Source: a virus
DNA: 58,077 nucleotides
Virus record (IMG/VR): IMGVR_UViG_3300036819_000091
Location: 1 to 58,077 of that record
Strand: one strand, 5' to 3'
Shown here: positions 22,315 to 29,869 of the stretch, piece by piece
How positions within the stretch are numbered: position 1 is the stretch's first letter
Layout: every line of letters begins with the position of its first letter
Translations under genes and position numbers: made by a program
Notes under the pieces: generated by a model
What the model was told of the DNA's origin: nothing
What the model saw: the letters and a program-made list of their open reading frames with translations, nothing else
Database searches by the model: none

Positions 22315-23135
22315 GCTGGGCGCAGATGGACGACGGATTCCACGACCATCCCAAGGTGCTGGCGCTGTTCGACGCCGGCGACCCGCTCGCCGCCGCCGCC
22401 GCGGTGGGGCTGTGGTCGCTCATGCTGGCGTGGGCCAAGTCGCACGCTGACCCGCAGCGCCCCGACCAGGCCGGCCACGTGCCGGCCGGCCTGGTGTACC
22501 GCACCATGGGCGGCCGGGACGCCGGCGACCGCATCGCCGGCATGCTGGTGGGCGCCCGCGCCGGCCGGGAGCACGGCCTGTGGGAGCCGTGCGACCCCAG
22601 CGGCTGGCGGTTCCATGACTTCGCCTACTGGCAGGAGCTGGAGCAGTGGAAGGCCAGGTCAGAGGCGGGTAAGCGGGGCGCCCGGGCCAGGTGGCAGCCC
22701 CCCGGCCCCGACCTGTTCGGTGGCGACCCCAATGCGGGCGCTATGGCAGCCGCATCGCAGCCGCATGGCAACCGCAATGGGGTAGCCAATGGGGGAGCAA
22801 TGCCCACCACACCACACCACACCACACCACAAAAGAGCTTGGCCGCCGCGCTGCCGCGCTGGAGAGAGTTCTACGGGACCTACCCCCGCAAGGCCAAGCC
22901 CGGCGACGTGGAAAAAGCGTGGGGCCAGGTGCTCCGCGCTGGTGCCGATCCAGACCAGGTGATCGCAGGCGCCCGGCGGTTCGCCGCCGACCCCAACCTG
23001 CCCGAGAAGGGATTCATCCCGTACCCGGCCACGTGGCTGCGCGCCCGCTCGTGGCTCGATGAGGCCCTGCCGCCCCGCCTGGCCGCCAGCGGCCGGCCGG
23101 CGCAGGACGAGGGCGAAGCGCCGTGGGACGCATGA
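22311..23135 (+). CDS. replication initiator / helicase-loader-like protein, 274 aa
   Basis: Residues 1-115 have the winged-helix plan of phage replisome organisers: SWAQMDDGFHDHPKVLALF, AVGLWSLMLAWAKSHADPQ, a GHVPAGLVYRTMGG strand-helix, then GLWEPCDPSGWRFHDFAYWQ. After a KRGARARW basic stretch comes a low-complexity linker encoded by CCACA repeats. The C-terminal domain (WREFYGTYPRKAKPGDVEKAWGQVLRAGADPDQVIAGARRFAAD ... YPATWLRARSWLDE) is the one often found in actinophage and firmicute phage initiators. It should bind the origin and bring the helicase encoded next. ATG at 22311 overlaps the leader's stop; the end overlaps the helicase start. Confidence 0.75.
   Translation: MSWAQMDDGFHDHPKVLALFDAGDPLAAAAAVGLWSLMLAWAKSHADPQRPDQAGHVPAGLVYRTMGGRDAGDRIAGMLVGARAGREHGLWEPCDPSGWRFHDFAYWQELEQWKARSEAGKRGARARWQPPGPDLFGGDPNAGAMAAASQPHGNRNGVANGGAMPTTPHHTTPQKSLAAALPRWREFYGTYPRKAKPGDVEKAWGQVLRAGADPDQVIAGARRFAADPNLPEKGFIPYPATWLRARSWLDEALPPRLAASGRPAQDEGEAPWDA
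22806..22830 (+). repeat. tandem ACCAC/CCACA repeat inside the initiator gene
   Basis: Five tandem copies of a 5-base unit (ACCAC), preceded at 22745-22803 by several GCAATG/CCAATG words. Many phages place their origin as repeats inside the initiator gene, in the part coding the linker, exactly where this lies. Confidence 0.45.
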
Positions 23136-24496
23136 CCGACCGGAGAGGAAACCGCCCCGTGCCAGACGACGAGTACGACGACTACGAGGAAGGCGGCGGC
23201 GGCCCGCTGCCCGTGCACGACATCGAGGCCGAGCGGTGGTGCCTTGGCGGGTGCATGCGCAGCCGCGGCGCGCTGAACGAGGTAGCCGAGCTGCTGGTGC
23301 CCGATGACTTCCTGCGCCCGGCGCACGGCATGATCTACGAGGCGATGATCGTGCTGTTCGCGCAGGGCATCCCGGTTGACCCGGTGACGCTGAACGCGGA
23401 GCTGCACCGCCGCAATCAGGTCGGGGTGACCGGCGGCCCGATGTACCTGGCGGGCATGTACGGCGACGCGGTAGCCGTGACGGCCCCGGCTGCGGTGGCC
23501 CACGCGGAGGTAGTCCGGGAGTGCGCTGCCCGCCGGCACGTGGGCGAGATCGGGTCGCGGCTGGTGCAGGGCGCCAGGGAGCGGCACACCGACCTGGCCG
23601 AGCTCGTGACCGGGGCGCAGGCAGACGTGGGCCGGGCCGTGGCCACCGCGGCGGCGGCGCGCAGCCACCTGTCGCAGGTCATGACGGTGGACCGGTTCTT
23701 CGCGCTGGACACCACCCGGCTGGGCCCGGTGATACCGGGCCTGCTCGACCACCAGGACCGGGTACTGGTCTGCGGCTACGAGGGTGACGGCAAGACGACC
23801 CTGGCCTACCAGGTGGCGGTGGCTGCGGCGGCGGGGGTGCACCCGTTCGCGTGGTCGGCCATCCCCCCGGTGCGGGTCATGATCATGGACTTCGAGAACC
23901 CGACGCACCTGATGCAGCGCAAGCTCCAGCGCCTGGTAGACGTGGCCGCGCGGTCGCCGCGGTGGACCCCGGAGAATCTCTACCTGGCCAGCATGCCGGG
24001 CGGCACCGACGTGACCAAGCCCGCCGACGTGATGCGCCTGGCCGACATGATCCGGCTGGCGCAGCCCGACCTGATCATCGCCGGCCCGATCTACAAGATG
24101 TTCCTGGACCGGGGCCAGGGCGCCGAGGAGCTGCACAGCCAGGTGACCGGGTTCTGGGACATGATCCGCGAGCGGTACGGGCCGGCGATGTGGCTGGAGA
24201 CGCACCCCCCCGGCTCTGCCGCCGGGGGCGCGCGGCTGCTGCGCCCGGCCGGGTCAGCGATCTATATGCGGTGGCCCGAGTTCGGGTTCGGGCTGGCGCG
24301 CGGCAAGCGGGGCACCCTCAAGATCCAGCGGTTCCGCGGGGACCGCGAGGAGGGCCGCCCGTGGCCGGTGTCGATCACCCGGAACGGCACGCCCGGCGGG
24401 TGGCCGTGGGCCGCGACCTACGATAACGGGATGTTCCTGGATGAGCCGGCGGCCATCGAGCAGGGCGCAGGCGCGTACGCGGCGGCGGCCGGGTGA
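23132..24496 (+). CDS. DnaB-like replicative helicase, 454 aa
   Basis: Residues about 25-130 match the DnaB N-terminal domain (HDIEAERWCLGGCMRSRGALNEVAELLVPDDFLRPAHGMIYEAM). Residues about 185-440 are a RecA-type ATPase: Walker A GYEGDGKTT at 215-223, Walker B VMIMDFEN at 249-256, and LIIAGPIYKMF with a later THPPG that may be the sensor/loop. Unlike classic DnaB the C-terminal half resembles RepA/AAA_25 ATPases, so it may be a primase-helicase relative. It unwinds the fork. ATG 23132 overlaps the initiator stop by 4 bases; the next gene overlaps its end. Confidence 0.85.
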   Translation: MTDRRGNRPVPDDEYDDYEEGGGGPLPVHDIEAERWCLGGCMRSRGALNEVAELLVPDDFLRPAHGMIYEAMIVLFAQGIPVDPVTLNAELHRRNQVGVTGGPMYLAGMYGDAVAVTAPAAVAHAEVVRECAARRHVGEIGSRLVQGARERHTDLAELVTGAQADVGRAVATAAAARSHLSQVMTVDRFFALDTTRLGPVIPGLLDHQDRVLVCGYEGDGKTTLAYQVAVAAAAGVHPFAWSAIPPVRVMIMDFENPTHLMQRKLQRLVDVAARSPRWTPENLYLASMPGGTDVTKPADVMRLADMIRLAQPDLIIAGPIYKMFLDRGQGAEELHSQVTGFWDMIRERYGPAMWLETHPPGSAAGGARLLRPAGSAIYMRWPEFGFGLARGKRGTLKIQRFRGDREEGRPWPVSITRNGTPGGWPWAATYDNGMFLDEPAAIEQGAGAYAAAAG

Positions 24497-25467
24497 CCGG
24501 CTACCAGCGGGCCGGGCTGAGCGCGGAGCCGGGGTTCCGCGCGTGCCCCGACTGCGGGTCTGCCTCTGCCGCGCCGGGCACCGCGGACGGCGCCCCGTGC
24601 CCCAGCCCGTGGCACACCAGCCTGGTGGCCCGGGCGCAGGGCCGCACCCTGGCCCCGGCCGACCTGGAGCCGGCGCACGCGGCCAGCCCCGGCCCCGACG
24701 CGCTGGTCACCAACCGCCACGGCGAGCGGGTGCTCGGCCCCGGCACCACGGTGCACCCGCTGCACAGCCTGTGCGGCGAGTGCGCCTACCCGGTCACCCT
24801 GGCCGAGGCCGCCGCGCGGTGGACGCACGACGACACCGGCCGGTACGTGCTGGTGCCCGAGAGCCGCCAGCCGGTGGCCTGGGTCGGCCCGCCGGACGGG
24901 GCGCGCACCGTGGGCGGCATGGGCGTGGGCGTGACCCTGTTCGGCACTGAGCCGCCCGCCCCGGTGGTGGCCGTGACCGTGGCCGGGCGGGTGGCGCCGC
25001 AGGGCTCCAAGTCGGCGTTCAGCCCGTGCTACCAGGACGCCGCCCGGTGCACCCGGTGCCGCCGCGCGCACCTGGTGAAGATCAACCAGGTGGAGAAGTC
25101 GAAGTACCTCAAGGCGTGGCGGGAGGCGGTGGCCGCCGCCGCCCGGCAGCAGTACGACGGGCCGCTGCTCGACGGGCCGCTGTCCGGGTCGATGATCTTC
25201 TCGCTGGAGCGGCCCGGCAGCCACTACCTGCACCGCAAGGCAGGCGACGTGATCCGCCCCGACGCCCCGCTGTACCCGGCCGACACCCCCGACCTGTCGA
25301 AGCTGCTGCGCGCCACCGAGGACGCGCTGACCGGCACGGTGTGGGTGGACGATGCCAGGGTGGTCACCTACACGTGCCTGCGCATGGTGTACGCGCAGGA
25401 CAGCCCCCTGGTGCCCGGCGCCCCGCCGGGACCCGGGGCATCGATCGTGGTCACGCAGCAGGCGTGA
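24493..25467 (+). CDS. RusA-family Holliday junction resolvase with N-terminal zinc region, 324 aa
   Basis: Residues 155-320 are RusA-like: VTVAGRVAPQGSKSAFSPCY, KYLKAWREAVAAAARQQ, LSGSMIFSLERPGSHYL, then the family hallmark TPDLSKLLRATEDALTGTVWVDDARVV with paired Asp residues that bind the metal. RusA cuts four-way junctions. Residues 1-150 are extra: FRACPDCGSASAAPGTADGAPCPSPWHTS and LCGECAYPVTL give Cys pairs, and ARCTRCRRAHLVKI is a further pair inside the RusA part. Typical RusA is about 120 aa, so this is a fusion with a zinc-binding module. GTG 24493 overlaps the helicase stop. Confidence 0.82.
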   Translation: MTGYQRAGLSAEPGFRACPDCGSASAAPGTADGAPCPSPWHTSLVARAQGRTLAPADLEPAHAASPGPDALVTNRHGERVLGPGTTVHPLHSLCGECAYPVTLAEAAARWTHDDTGRYVLVPESRQPVAWVGPPDGARTVGGMGVGVTLFGTEPPAPVVAVTVAGRVAPQGSKSAFSPCYQDAARCTRCRRAHLVKINQVEKSKYLKAWREAVAAAARQQYDGPLLDGPLSGSMIFSLERPGSHYLHRKAGDVIRPDAPLYPADTPDLSKLLRATEDALTGTVWVDDARVVTYTCLRMVYAQDSPLVPGAPPGPGASIVVTQQA

Positions 25468-25486
25468 CCTGGAGAGGAGCAGGACC

Positions 25487-25783
25487 ATGGCACAGACGGC
25501 AGGGCTCGCGCTGGAGATCTCGTGCATGCGCCGGGTAGACAACGTGCTGGGCGACCCCAGCGTGCCGGTGGGCATCCGCCGCCGGGTGTACGCCCGGCTG
25601 ATCGAGGCGTACGGCCCGGACCTGGACCCGGACGGCCGGGTGGTGGCAGACGCCGCCGCGGCGCAGCAGTCCGCGGCGGCGGCCCGCGTCAACGCGGAGC
25701 TGTTCAGCGGCGGCAAGCACAACGGGGCCGCCCCCGACGACGACACCGACAAGGCCGCCGCGCCCGCTGCGGCCCGCAAGTAG
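25487..25783 (+). CDS. hypothetical protein, 98 aa
   Basis: ATG at 25487 with CTGGAGAGG at 25469-25477. N-terminal helical part (LALEISCMRRVDNVLGDPSVPVGIRRRVYARLIEAYG), then Ala-rich tail. No family recognised. Confidence 0.65.
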   Translation: MAQTAGLALEISCMRRVDNVLGDPSVPVGIRRRVYARLIEAYGPDLDPDGRVVADAAAAQQSAAAARVNAELFSGGKHNGAAPDDDTDKAAAPAAARK

Positions 25784-25800
25784 CCAGGAGGCCAGAGCAC

Positions 25801-26148
25801 ATGCCACGCACACCGAAGGACCCGCCCGACGCCGGCAACGCGGTGGCGTTCGCGGGGACCGTCCCGCCGGACCACGGGCTGGGCGCCATCCGCCAGCACC
25901 TGATCGACCATCCCCGCGACCGGCACTGGGCCATCGTGGAGCTGGTCAGCATGGAGACCAGCATCAAGCACCCGCTGGCCGACGAGGACAAGCACCGGCC
26001 GACGATCCAGTTCCTGTCTATCGAGGCCATCACCACCCCGGCCGAGCAGGACCAGCTCCGCGCCATGCGCGACACCGCGCGTGGCCGCCGGCCGGGGCAG
26101 GGCAGCCTGGAAGAGGCGGGGCTGGGCGAGGCCGGCGCTGCCGGGTAG
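25801..26148 (+). CDS. hypothetical protein, 115 aa
   Basis: ATG at 25801 with CAGGAGG upstream. The block RHWAIVELVSMETSIKHPLADEDKHRPTIQFLSIEAI looks like one beta-sheet domain (a small conserved phage type); C-terminal tail is Gly/Arg-rich. Function unknown. Confidence 0.65.
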   Translation: MPRTPKDPPDAGNAVAFAGTVPPDHGLGAIRQHLIDHPRDRHWAIVELVSMETSIKHPLADEDKHRPTIQFLSIEAITTPAEQDQLRAMRDTARGRRPGQGSLEEAGLGEAGAAG

Positions 26149-26157
26149 CCAAAGTGT

Positions 26158-26205
26158 CTGCGGCCCTGTGTATATTGGGTACCGGTAGGCGGCGCAGGGC
26201 CGCAG
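26158..26205 (+). promoter_or_regulatory. promoter enclosed by an 11-bp inverted repeat
   Basis: CTGCGGCCCTG (26158-26168) and its exact complement (26195-26205) flank 26 bases containing TGTGTATATTGGGTACCGGT: a TATATT -10-like box and a GGGTACCGG copy of the recurrent motif. It lies 23 bases before the start of the DUF932 gene. As DNA this could be an operator pair; as RNA a hairpin. Confidence 0.55.
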
Positions 26206-26227
26206 GCCACCTGGAGAGGACCACAGC

Positions 26228-27499
26228 ATGAGCGACACGCAGAACGGCATCACCCTCGCAGCCCGCGCCACCGACCTGGCCAACCTGCGGGCGGTCCTGG
26301 AGGACCAGCGCGCACGGGCCATCGACCTGGTGATGACCCCCGGCCACTACGCGGCCGATGGGGGCAGCATCGTCATCACGGGCGCCGAGCAGGTGCTGGA
26401 GGAGAACGGCATCACCGACCCCAACGGCCGGTATGCCCCCACCCGGGTGGCCATCGACGGCCTGGCCGAGAAGCTGGGCATCCACGCCAGCTACCTGCGG
26501 CGCATCGCCGCTGACCGGCCGGACCTGTTCGACCTGAACGTGAACGGGCTGCTGCACGGCACCCCCGGCCCGCAGGGCCCGGACGGTGCCCCGTACCCGC
26601 CGCTGGCCGCCAAGCTGATGCTGCGGCTGCTGCGCGGAGACCAGAGCGGCACCGGGGTACTGCGGGCCGTGCTCAGCAACAGCTACCAGCGGATCGACAA
26701 CCTGGACGTGCTGGTGGCCGCGCTGGGCGGCGTGCGGGACGCCGGCGTGGCGGGCCGGGTGACCCGGTGCGACCTGACCGAGACGCGCATGGTCGTCGTG
26801 ATCGAGGCCCCCGAGATCAGGGCGCAGGCCCCGGGCCTGCTGGCCGGGTACCGTGACCCGTTCGGCCGGGGCGGGGTGGAGCGCATCCGGCAGCTTGCGC
26901 AGCGCGAGGGCCTCGGCTACGAGCCCGGCACCGAGCCGGTGATGCACGCCGGCATCAAGATCTCCAACTCGGAGACGGGCGACGGCCGGTTCACGGTCAG
27001 CCCGCACCTGACGGTGCAGATCTGCCGCAACGGCTACACCGTCAAGATGGACGCGCTGGGCGCCACCCACCTTGGCGGCAAGCTGGAGGAGGGCCTGGTG
27101 CGGTGGTCTGCGGCCACGCAGCGCAAGGCCCTGGAGCTGGTGGCCAGCAAGTCGCAGGACGCGGTGGGCCAGTTCCTGTCGGGCGAGTACCTGGAGCGCA
27201 AGGTCGCGGAGTGGGCCGAGCAGGCCGGCACCCCGGTCAAGGCCCCGGCCGAGACCATCACCGCCATGGTGCGCGCCAGTGCCATCCCCAACGCCTACGC
27301 CGACGAGATCCTGAACTGCTTCATCGCCGGGGGCCAGCTCACGGCGGGCGGGGTCATGCACGCGGTGACCGCCGCCGCGCAGACCGTGCAGGACGGCGAC
27401 CTGGCCGACCTGATGGAGCAGGAGTCGGTGGGGGCGCTGGCCTACGCGGCGGGCAACGCCGAGCGCATCGCGGCCAGGGCCGCCGCGCACGCCAGCTAG
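26228..27499 (+). CDS. DUF932 family phage protein, 423 aa
   Basis: The order of motifs fits the DUF932/plasmid-like family seen in many actinophages: LAEKLGIHASYLRRIAADRPDLFDLNVNGLL, VLRAVLSNSYQRIDNLDVLVAAL, LTETRMVVVIEAPEI, then ISNSETGDGRFTVSPHLTVQICRNGYTVKMDALGATHLGGKL and VRWSAATQRKALELVASKSQDAV. The protein is probably a double-stranded-DNA-associated or early protein, but its function is not established. ATG at 26228 with CTGGAGAGG at 26211-26219; own promoter upstream, strong terminator after. Confidence 0.85.
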   Translation: MSDTQNGITLAARATDLANLRAVLEDQRARAIDLVMTPGHYAADGGSIVITGAEQVLEENGITDPNGRYAPTRVAIDGLAEKLGIHASYLRRIAADRPDLFDLNVNGLLHGTPGPQGPDGAPYPPLAAKLMLRLLRGDQSGTGVLRAVLSNSYQRIDNLDVLVAALGGVRDAGVAGRVTRCDLTETRMVVVIEAPEIRAQAPGLLAGYRDPFGRGGVERIRQLAQREGLGYEPGTEPVMHAGIKISNSETGDGRFTVSPHLTVQICRNGYTVKMDALGATHLGGKLEEGLVRWSAATQRKALELVASKSQDAVGQFLSGEYLERKVAEWAEQAGTPVKAPAETITAMVRASAIPNAYADEILNCFIAGGQLTAGGVMHAVTAAAQTVQDGDLADLMEQESVGALAYAAGNAERIAARAAAHAS

Positions 27500-27510
27500 C
27501 CGCACCCCGT

Positions 27511-27560
27511 GCCGCAGCCCCGGCCCTGGCCCCCAGCGGGCAGGGGGCCGGGGCTGCGGC
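27511..27560 (+). terminator. 16-bp perfect-stem terminator after DUF932 gene
   Basis: GCCGCAGCCCCGGCCC and its exact complement with an 18-base loop, 11 bases beyond the stop at 27499. Confidence 0.75.
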
Positions 27561-27584
27561 CGATAACCCGGAGAGGAGACCGCA

Positions 27585-27875
27585 ATGCCCGCCACCATGT
27601 GGCCAGAGGACGTGGCCGCCGCCATGGGCGTGTCCCTGCGCCAGGTCCACAAGAAACTGCTTGAGTCCCGCACCCGCGCCGGGCAGGACCTGCCGCTGCG
27701 TGCCGGTGACCTGCCGCTGCCAGAGTCTGTGCAGCGCCGGCAGGTCAGCAACGGGCACCACCAGGTGACCGTCACGTCGCCGCGGTGGGCTGCCCCGGTG
27801 ATCACCGCGTGGCTGGCGCAGCGGCCCGGCCGCGGCGCCCCCGGCCGTGCCCGCACCCGCGAGGCCGCATCATGA
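27585..27875 (+). CDS. HTH protein, 96 aa
   Basis: Begins MWPEDVAAAMGVSLRQVHKKLLESRTR, a compact helix-turn-helix of excisionase/MerR-like type (DVAAAMGVS turn RQVHKKLLES). Later VTVTSPRWAAPVITAWLAQ and a basic tail. May regulate the modification unit that starts here; inferred from position only. ATG 27585 follows CCGGAGAGGAG. Confidence 0.65.
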   Translation: MPATMWPEDVAAAMGVSLRQVHKKLLESRTRAGQDLPLRAGDLPLPESVQRRQVSNGHHQVTVTSPRWAAPVITAWLAQRPGRGAPGRARTREAAS

Positions 27876-28231
27876 CCGGCCCGTACCGGGAGGCCGACAT
27901 CCTGGCCGCCCATGCCGCGATACAGGCCGACCTGGACCGGGCCGTGCCCGAGCAGCGGTGCGAGAACTGCGGGTGCCTGTACGCCGCGCACTGCGGGCAC
28001 CACCTGCGCCCGTGCTGCCCTGGTCTCTGCCGCGGCGCCGGCCGGCCCGGCTCGCGGGTGACCCGCCGCAACTACCGGCTGGCGTGGGCGTTCGTGCTGT
28101 ACTCCTGCGGCGTGATGGAGTTCACCCGCACCGGGTTCACCTGGCCGCTGGGCCTGGCCCTGGCCCTGATGACGACGGCTCTGGCGGCCGGGCGCCGCTT
28201 CGGGCACGGCGGCTGGCGCGGGCCGTGGTGA
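27872..28231 (+). CDS. membrane protein with Cys cluster, 119 aa
   Basis: Residues about 29-55 carry CENCGCLYAAHCGHHLRPCCPGLC, a dense Cys/His cluster; residues about 70-110 contain two hydrophobic stretches (AWAFVLYSCGVMEF; WPLGLALALMTTALAAG) that could span the membrane. ATGA overlap with the HTH gene. Function unknown. Confidence 0.6.
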   Translation: MTGPYREADILAAHAAIQADLDRAVPEQRCENCGCLYAAHCGHHLRPCCPGLCRGAGRPGSRVTRRNYRLAWAFVLYSCGVMEFTRTGFTWPLGLALALMTTALAAGRRFGHGGWRGPW

Positions 28232-28413
28232 CCGGCCGCGAGGGCCGGCCCCGCCCGGCGGCGCCGCCCGTGCCGCGCCCGGCCGCCCGCGCCCAGTGGC
28301 AGGTCCCCGACGACGTGCCCGCCGAGCCCGAGCTGGAGCTGGAGCCGGTGTACATCCCCGACGTGGTGTTCCGCGGCGGGCTGGGCACCGGGTGGGACGG
28401 GCCGGTCAGGTGA
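28228..28413 (+). CDS. hypothetical protein, 61 aa
   Basis: GTG overlap (GTGA) at both ends. Pro/Arg-rich first half, then PAEPELELEPVYIPDVVFRGG. No motif; retained because of coupling on both sides. Confidence 0.5.
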   Translation: MTGREGRPRPAAPPVPRPAARAQWQVPDDVPAEPELELEPVYIPDVVFRGGLGTGWDGPVR

Positions 28414-28733
28414 GGCACCCCGGCCCCGACCCGGCGGCGATCATCGCCAGCCGGGGGCGCACCCCGGCGGCCCGGCCCATGGTGCAGGACGCCCTGTTCA
28501 CCGAGGACGAGGCCCGCCAGCCCGCCAAGTGCGGCCGCACTTCGCCGCCGCACATGCCGCTGCCAGACGGGGCGTGCACCTGCGGGGCGGCCGGGTGGCT
28601 GGCCCTGCTGACGTGCGGGTGCTGGTCGTGGTCGCACGGCCAGCCGCCCGTGGGCGGGTACGTCACGTGCGGCGCGTCTCTGGCCCACCAGACCAGCTAC
28701 CGGGTCCTGGAAGTCCGCGAGGGCCCGCCGTGA
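28410..28733 (+). CDS. hypothetical Cys-rich protein, 107 aa
   Basis: GTG 28410 overlaps the preceding stop. PAAIIASRGRTPAARPMVQDALF, then KCGRTSPPHMPLPDGACTCGAAGWLALLTCGCWSWSHG with six Cys, probably one or two zinc sites. Function unknown. Confidence 0.55.
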   Translation: MRHPGPDPAAIIASRGRTPAARPMVQDALFTEDEARQPAKCGRTSPPHMPLPDGACTCGAAGWLALLTCGCWSWSHGQPPVGGYVTCGASLAHQTSYRVLEVREGPP

Positions 28734-29017
28734 CCGGCGTGCAGGGCGAGCTGTTCGCCGGCCCGACGCCGGGCACCCGCGCCGTGCTGGACTGGGCGCA
28801 TGTCATCCACCCGGCAGGCCCCCGGTGGGACTGGGCGGTGGCCGCCGCCGCGGCGCTCGATGCGGGCGGCCCCGACGCCGAGCTGCCGCCGTTCCCCAGC
28901 CACCTGCCCGCCACCCGCCGCGCCCGCGAGGCCGCGCTGCGCCGCGTCCACCGGGACGCGCGGCAAGTACCGACGACGCACCACCAAGGAGGCAGCCATG
29001 GCCACCACCCGGCCTGA
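28730..29017 (+). CDS. hypothetical protein, 95 aa
   Basis: GTG 28730 overlaps the preceding stop. Sequence GVQGELFAGPTPGTRAVLDWAHVIHPAGPRWDWAVAAAAAL then a basic C-terminal half (RRAREAALRRVHRDARQ). The last 20 bases overlap the next gene, whose ribosome site GGAGG lies within it. Confidence 0.55.
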   Translation: MTGVQGELFAGPTPGTRAVLDWAHVIHPAGPRWDWAVAAAAALDAGGPDAELPPFPSHLPATRRAREAALRRVHRDARQVPTTHHQGGSHGHHPA

Positions 29018-29405
29018 CCGGTACCGGCACGCAGAGGCGTTCGCGCTGATGACCTACCAGGCTGACGACGGCAGCGAGCGCGCCACGGTGTTCAACAGCC
29101 GCGACGGGGTCACCCCGTTCGTGGTCACCCTGCCGTCTGGCAAGGTGGCCAGCCACGTCAACTGGCAGGCCGACCGCGCCGCCCCGGACCACCAGCCCCG
29201 GCCCGGTGACCTCGTGTTCATCGACCTGACCCCGGAGCGGGCCAGGGCCAGGGCCGCCGCCAACTACGACCGGTTCGCCGCGGACCCCGACATGGCCGTG
29301 CACCTGCGCCGGCTGGGCGCCACCCGCGAGCAGGCAGAGGCGCGCCTGGCCGCCACGTACCTGGTGCCCGGCGCCCCCGACATGATCACGTGGCCCGCGC
29401 CGTGA
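28998..29405 (+). CDS. hypothetical protein, 135 aa
   Basis: ATG at 28998 with AAGGAGG upstream. A beta-rich N-terminal half (AFALMTYQADDGSERATVFNSRDGVTPFVVTLPSGK) and a helical C-terminal half (TPERARARAAANYDRFAADPDMAVHLRRLGATREQAEARLAATYL). No family recognised. Confidence 0.65.
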   Translation: MATTRPDRYRHAEAFALMTYQADDGSERATVFNSRDGVTPFVVTLPSGKVASHVNWQADRAAPDHQPRPGDLVFIDLTPERARARAAANYDRFAADPDMAVHLRRLGATREQAEARLAATYLVPGAPDMITWPAP

Positions 29406-29869
29406 CCGGCCCGCAGGCGCTGGCTGCGCACCTGGCCGGGTGCCGCCCGGTGCAGGCCGCGCTGGTGGCTGACGGCAGCGCCGACGACACCGTGACCGCG
29501 ATGCTGGCCGCCGGGTGGACGCTGGAGCCCGGCACCGAGCTGGTGGCAGGCAAGCGCGTCCGGTACCTGCGGCCCCCGGCGGCGCCGTGGGATGCCGCCC
29601 CGGCGGTGCCCGCGCAGTTCGCCGTGGTGGAGGACTTCCTGCGGTTCCTGGTGGCCCGCCCCGAGCTGCTGGACGCGGCCCCGGACCCGTGGCCGGCCAT
29701 GGACACCGCCGGGCGGCTCGCGGCGGGGCACTCGTGCTTCCGGTGCGCCGGCGTGGCCCGCGCCGCCGTGGTGTGCACCGAGCCGCCGGACGCGACCTGG
29801 CCCACCCGGTACCGGTGGCTGGACCTGTGCTGGCCCTGCTACGACGACATCAGGGAGGCGCACCTATGA
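29402..29869 (+). CDS. hypothetical zinc-binding protein, 155 aa
   Basis: GTG 29402 overlaps the preceding stop (a GTG at 29390 is also possible). Helical N-terminus, then a central helix (VEDFLRFLVARPELLDAA), and C-terminal HSCFRCAGVARAAVVCTEP ... WLDLCWPCYDDIRE: two Cys pairs typical of a zinc ribbon. Immediately upstream of the ParB-like gene. Confidence 0.6.
   Translation: MTGPQALAAHLAGCRPVQAALVADGSADDTVTAMLAAGWTLEPGTELVAGKRVRYLRPPAAPWDAAPAVPAQFAVVEDFLRFLVARPELLDAAPDPWPAMDTAGRLAAGHSCFRCAGVARAAVVCTEPPDATWPTRYRWLDLCWPCYDDIREAHL

Noticed and set aside
22806-22830. CCACA tandem repeat as CRISPR-like array
   Set aside because: Units are 5 bases without spacers and lie inside a coding frame.
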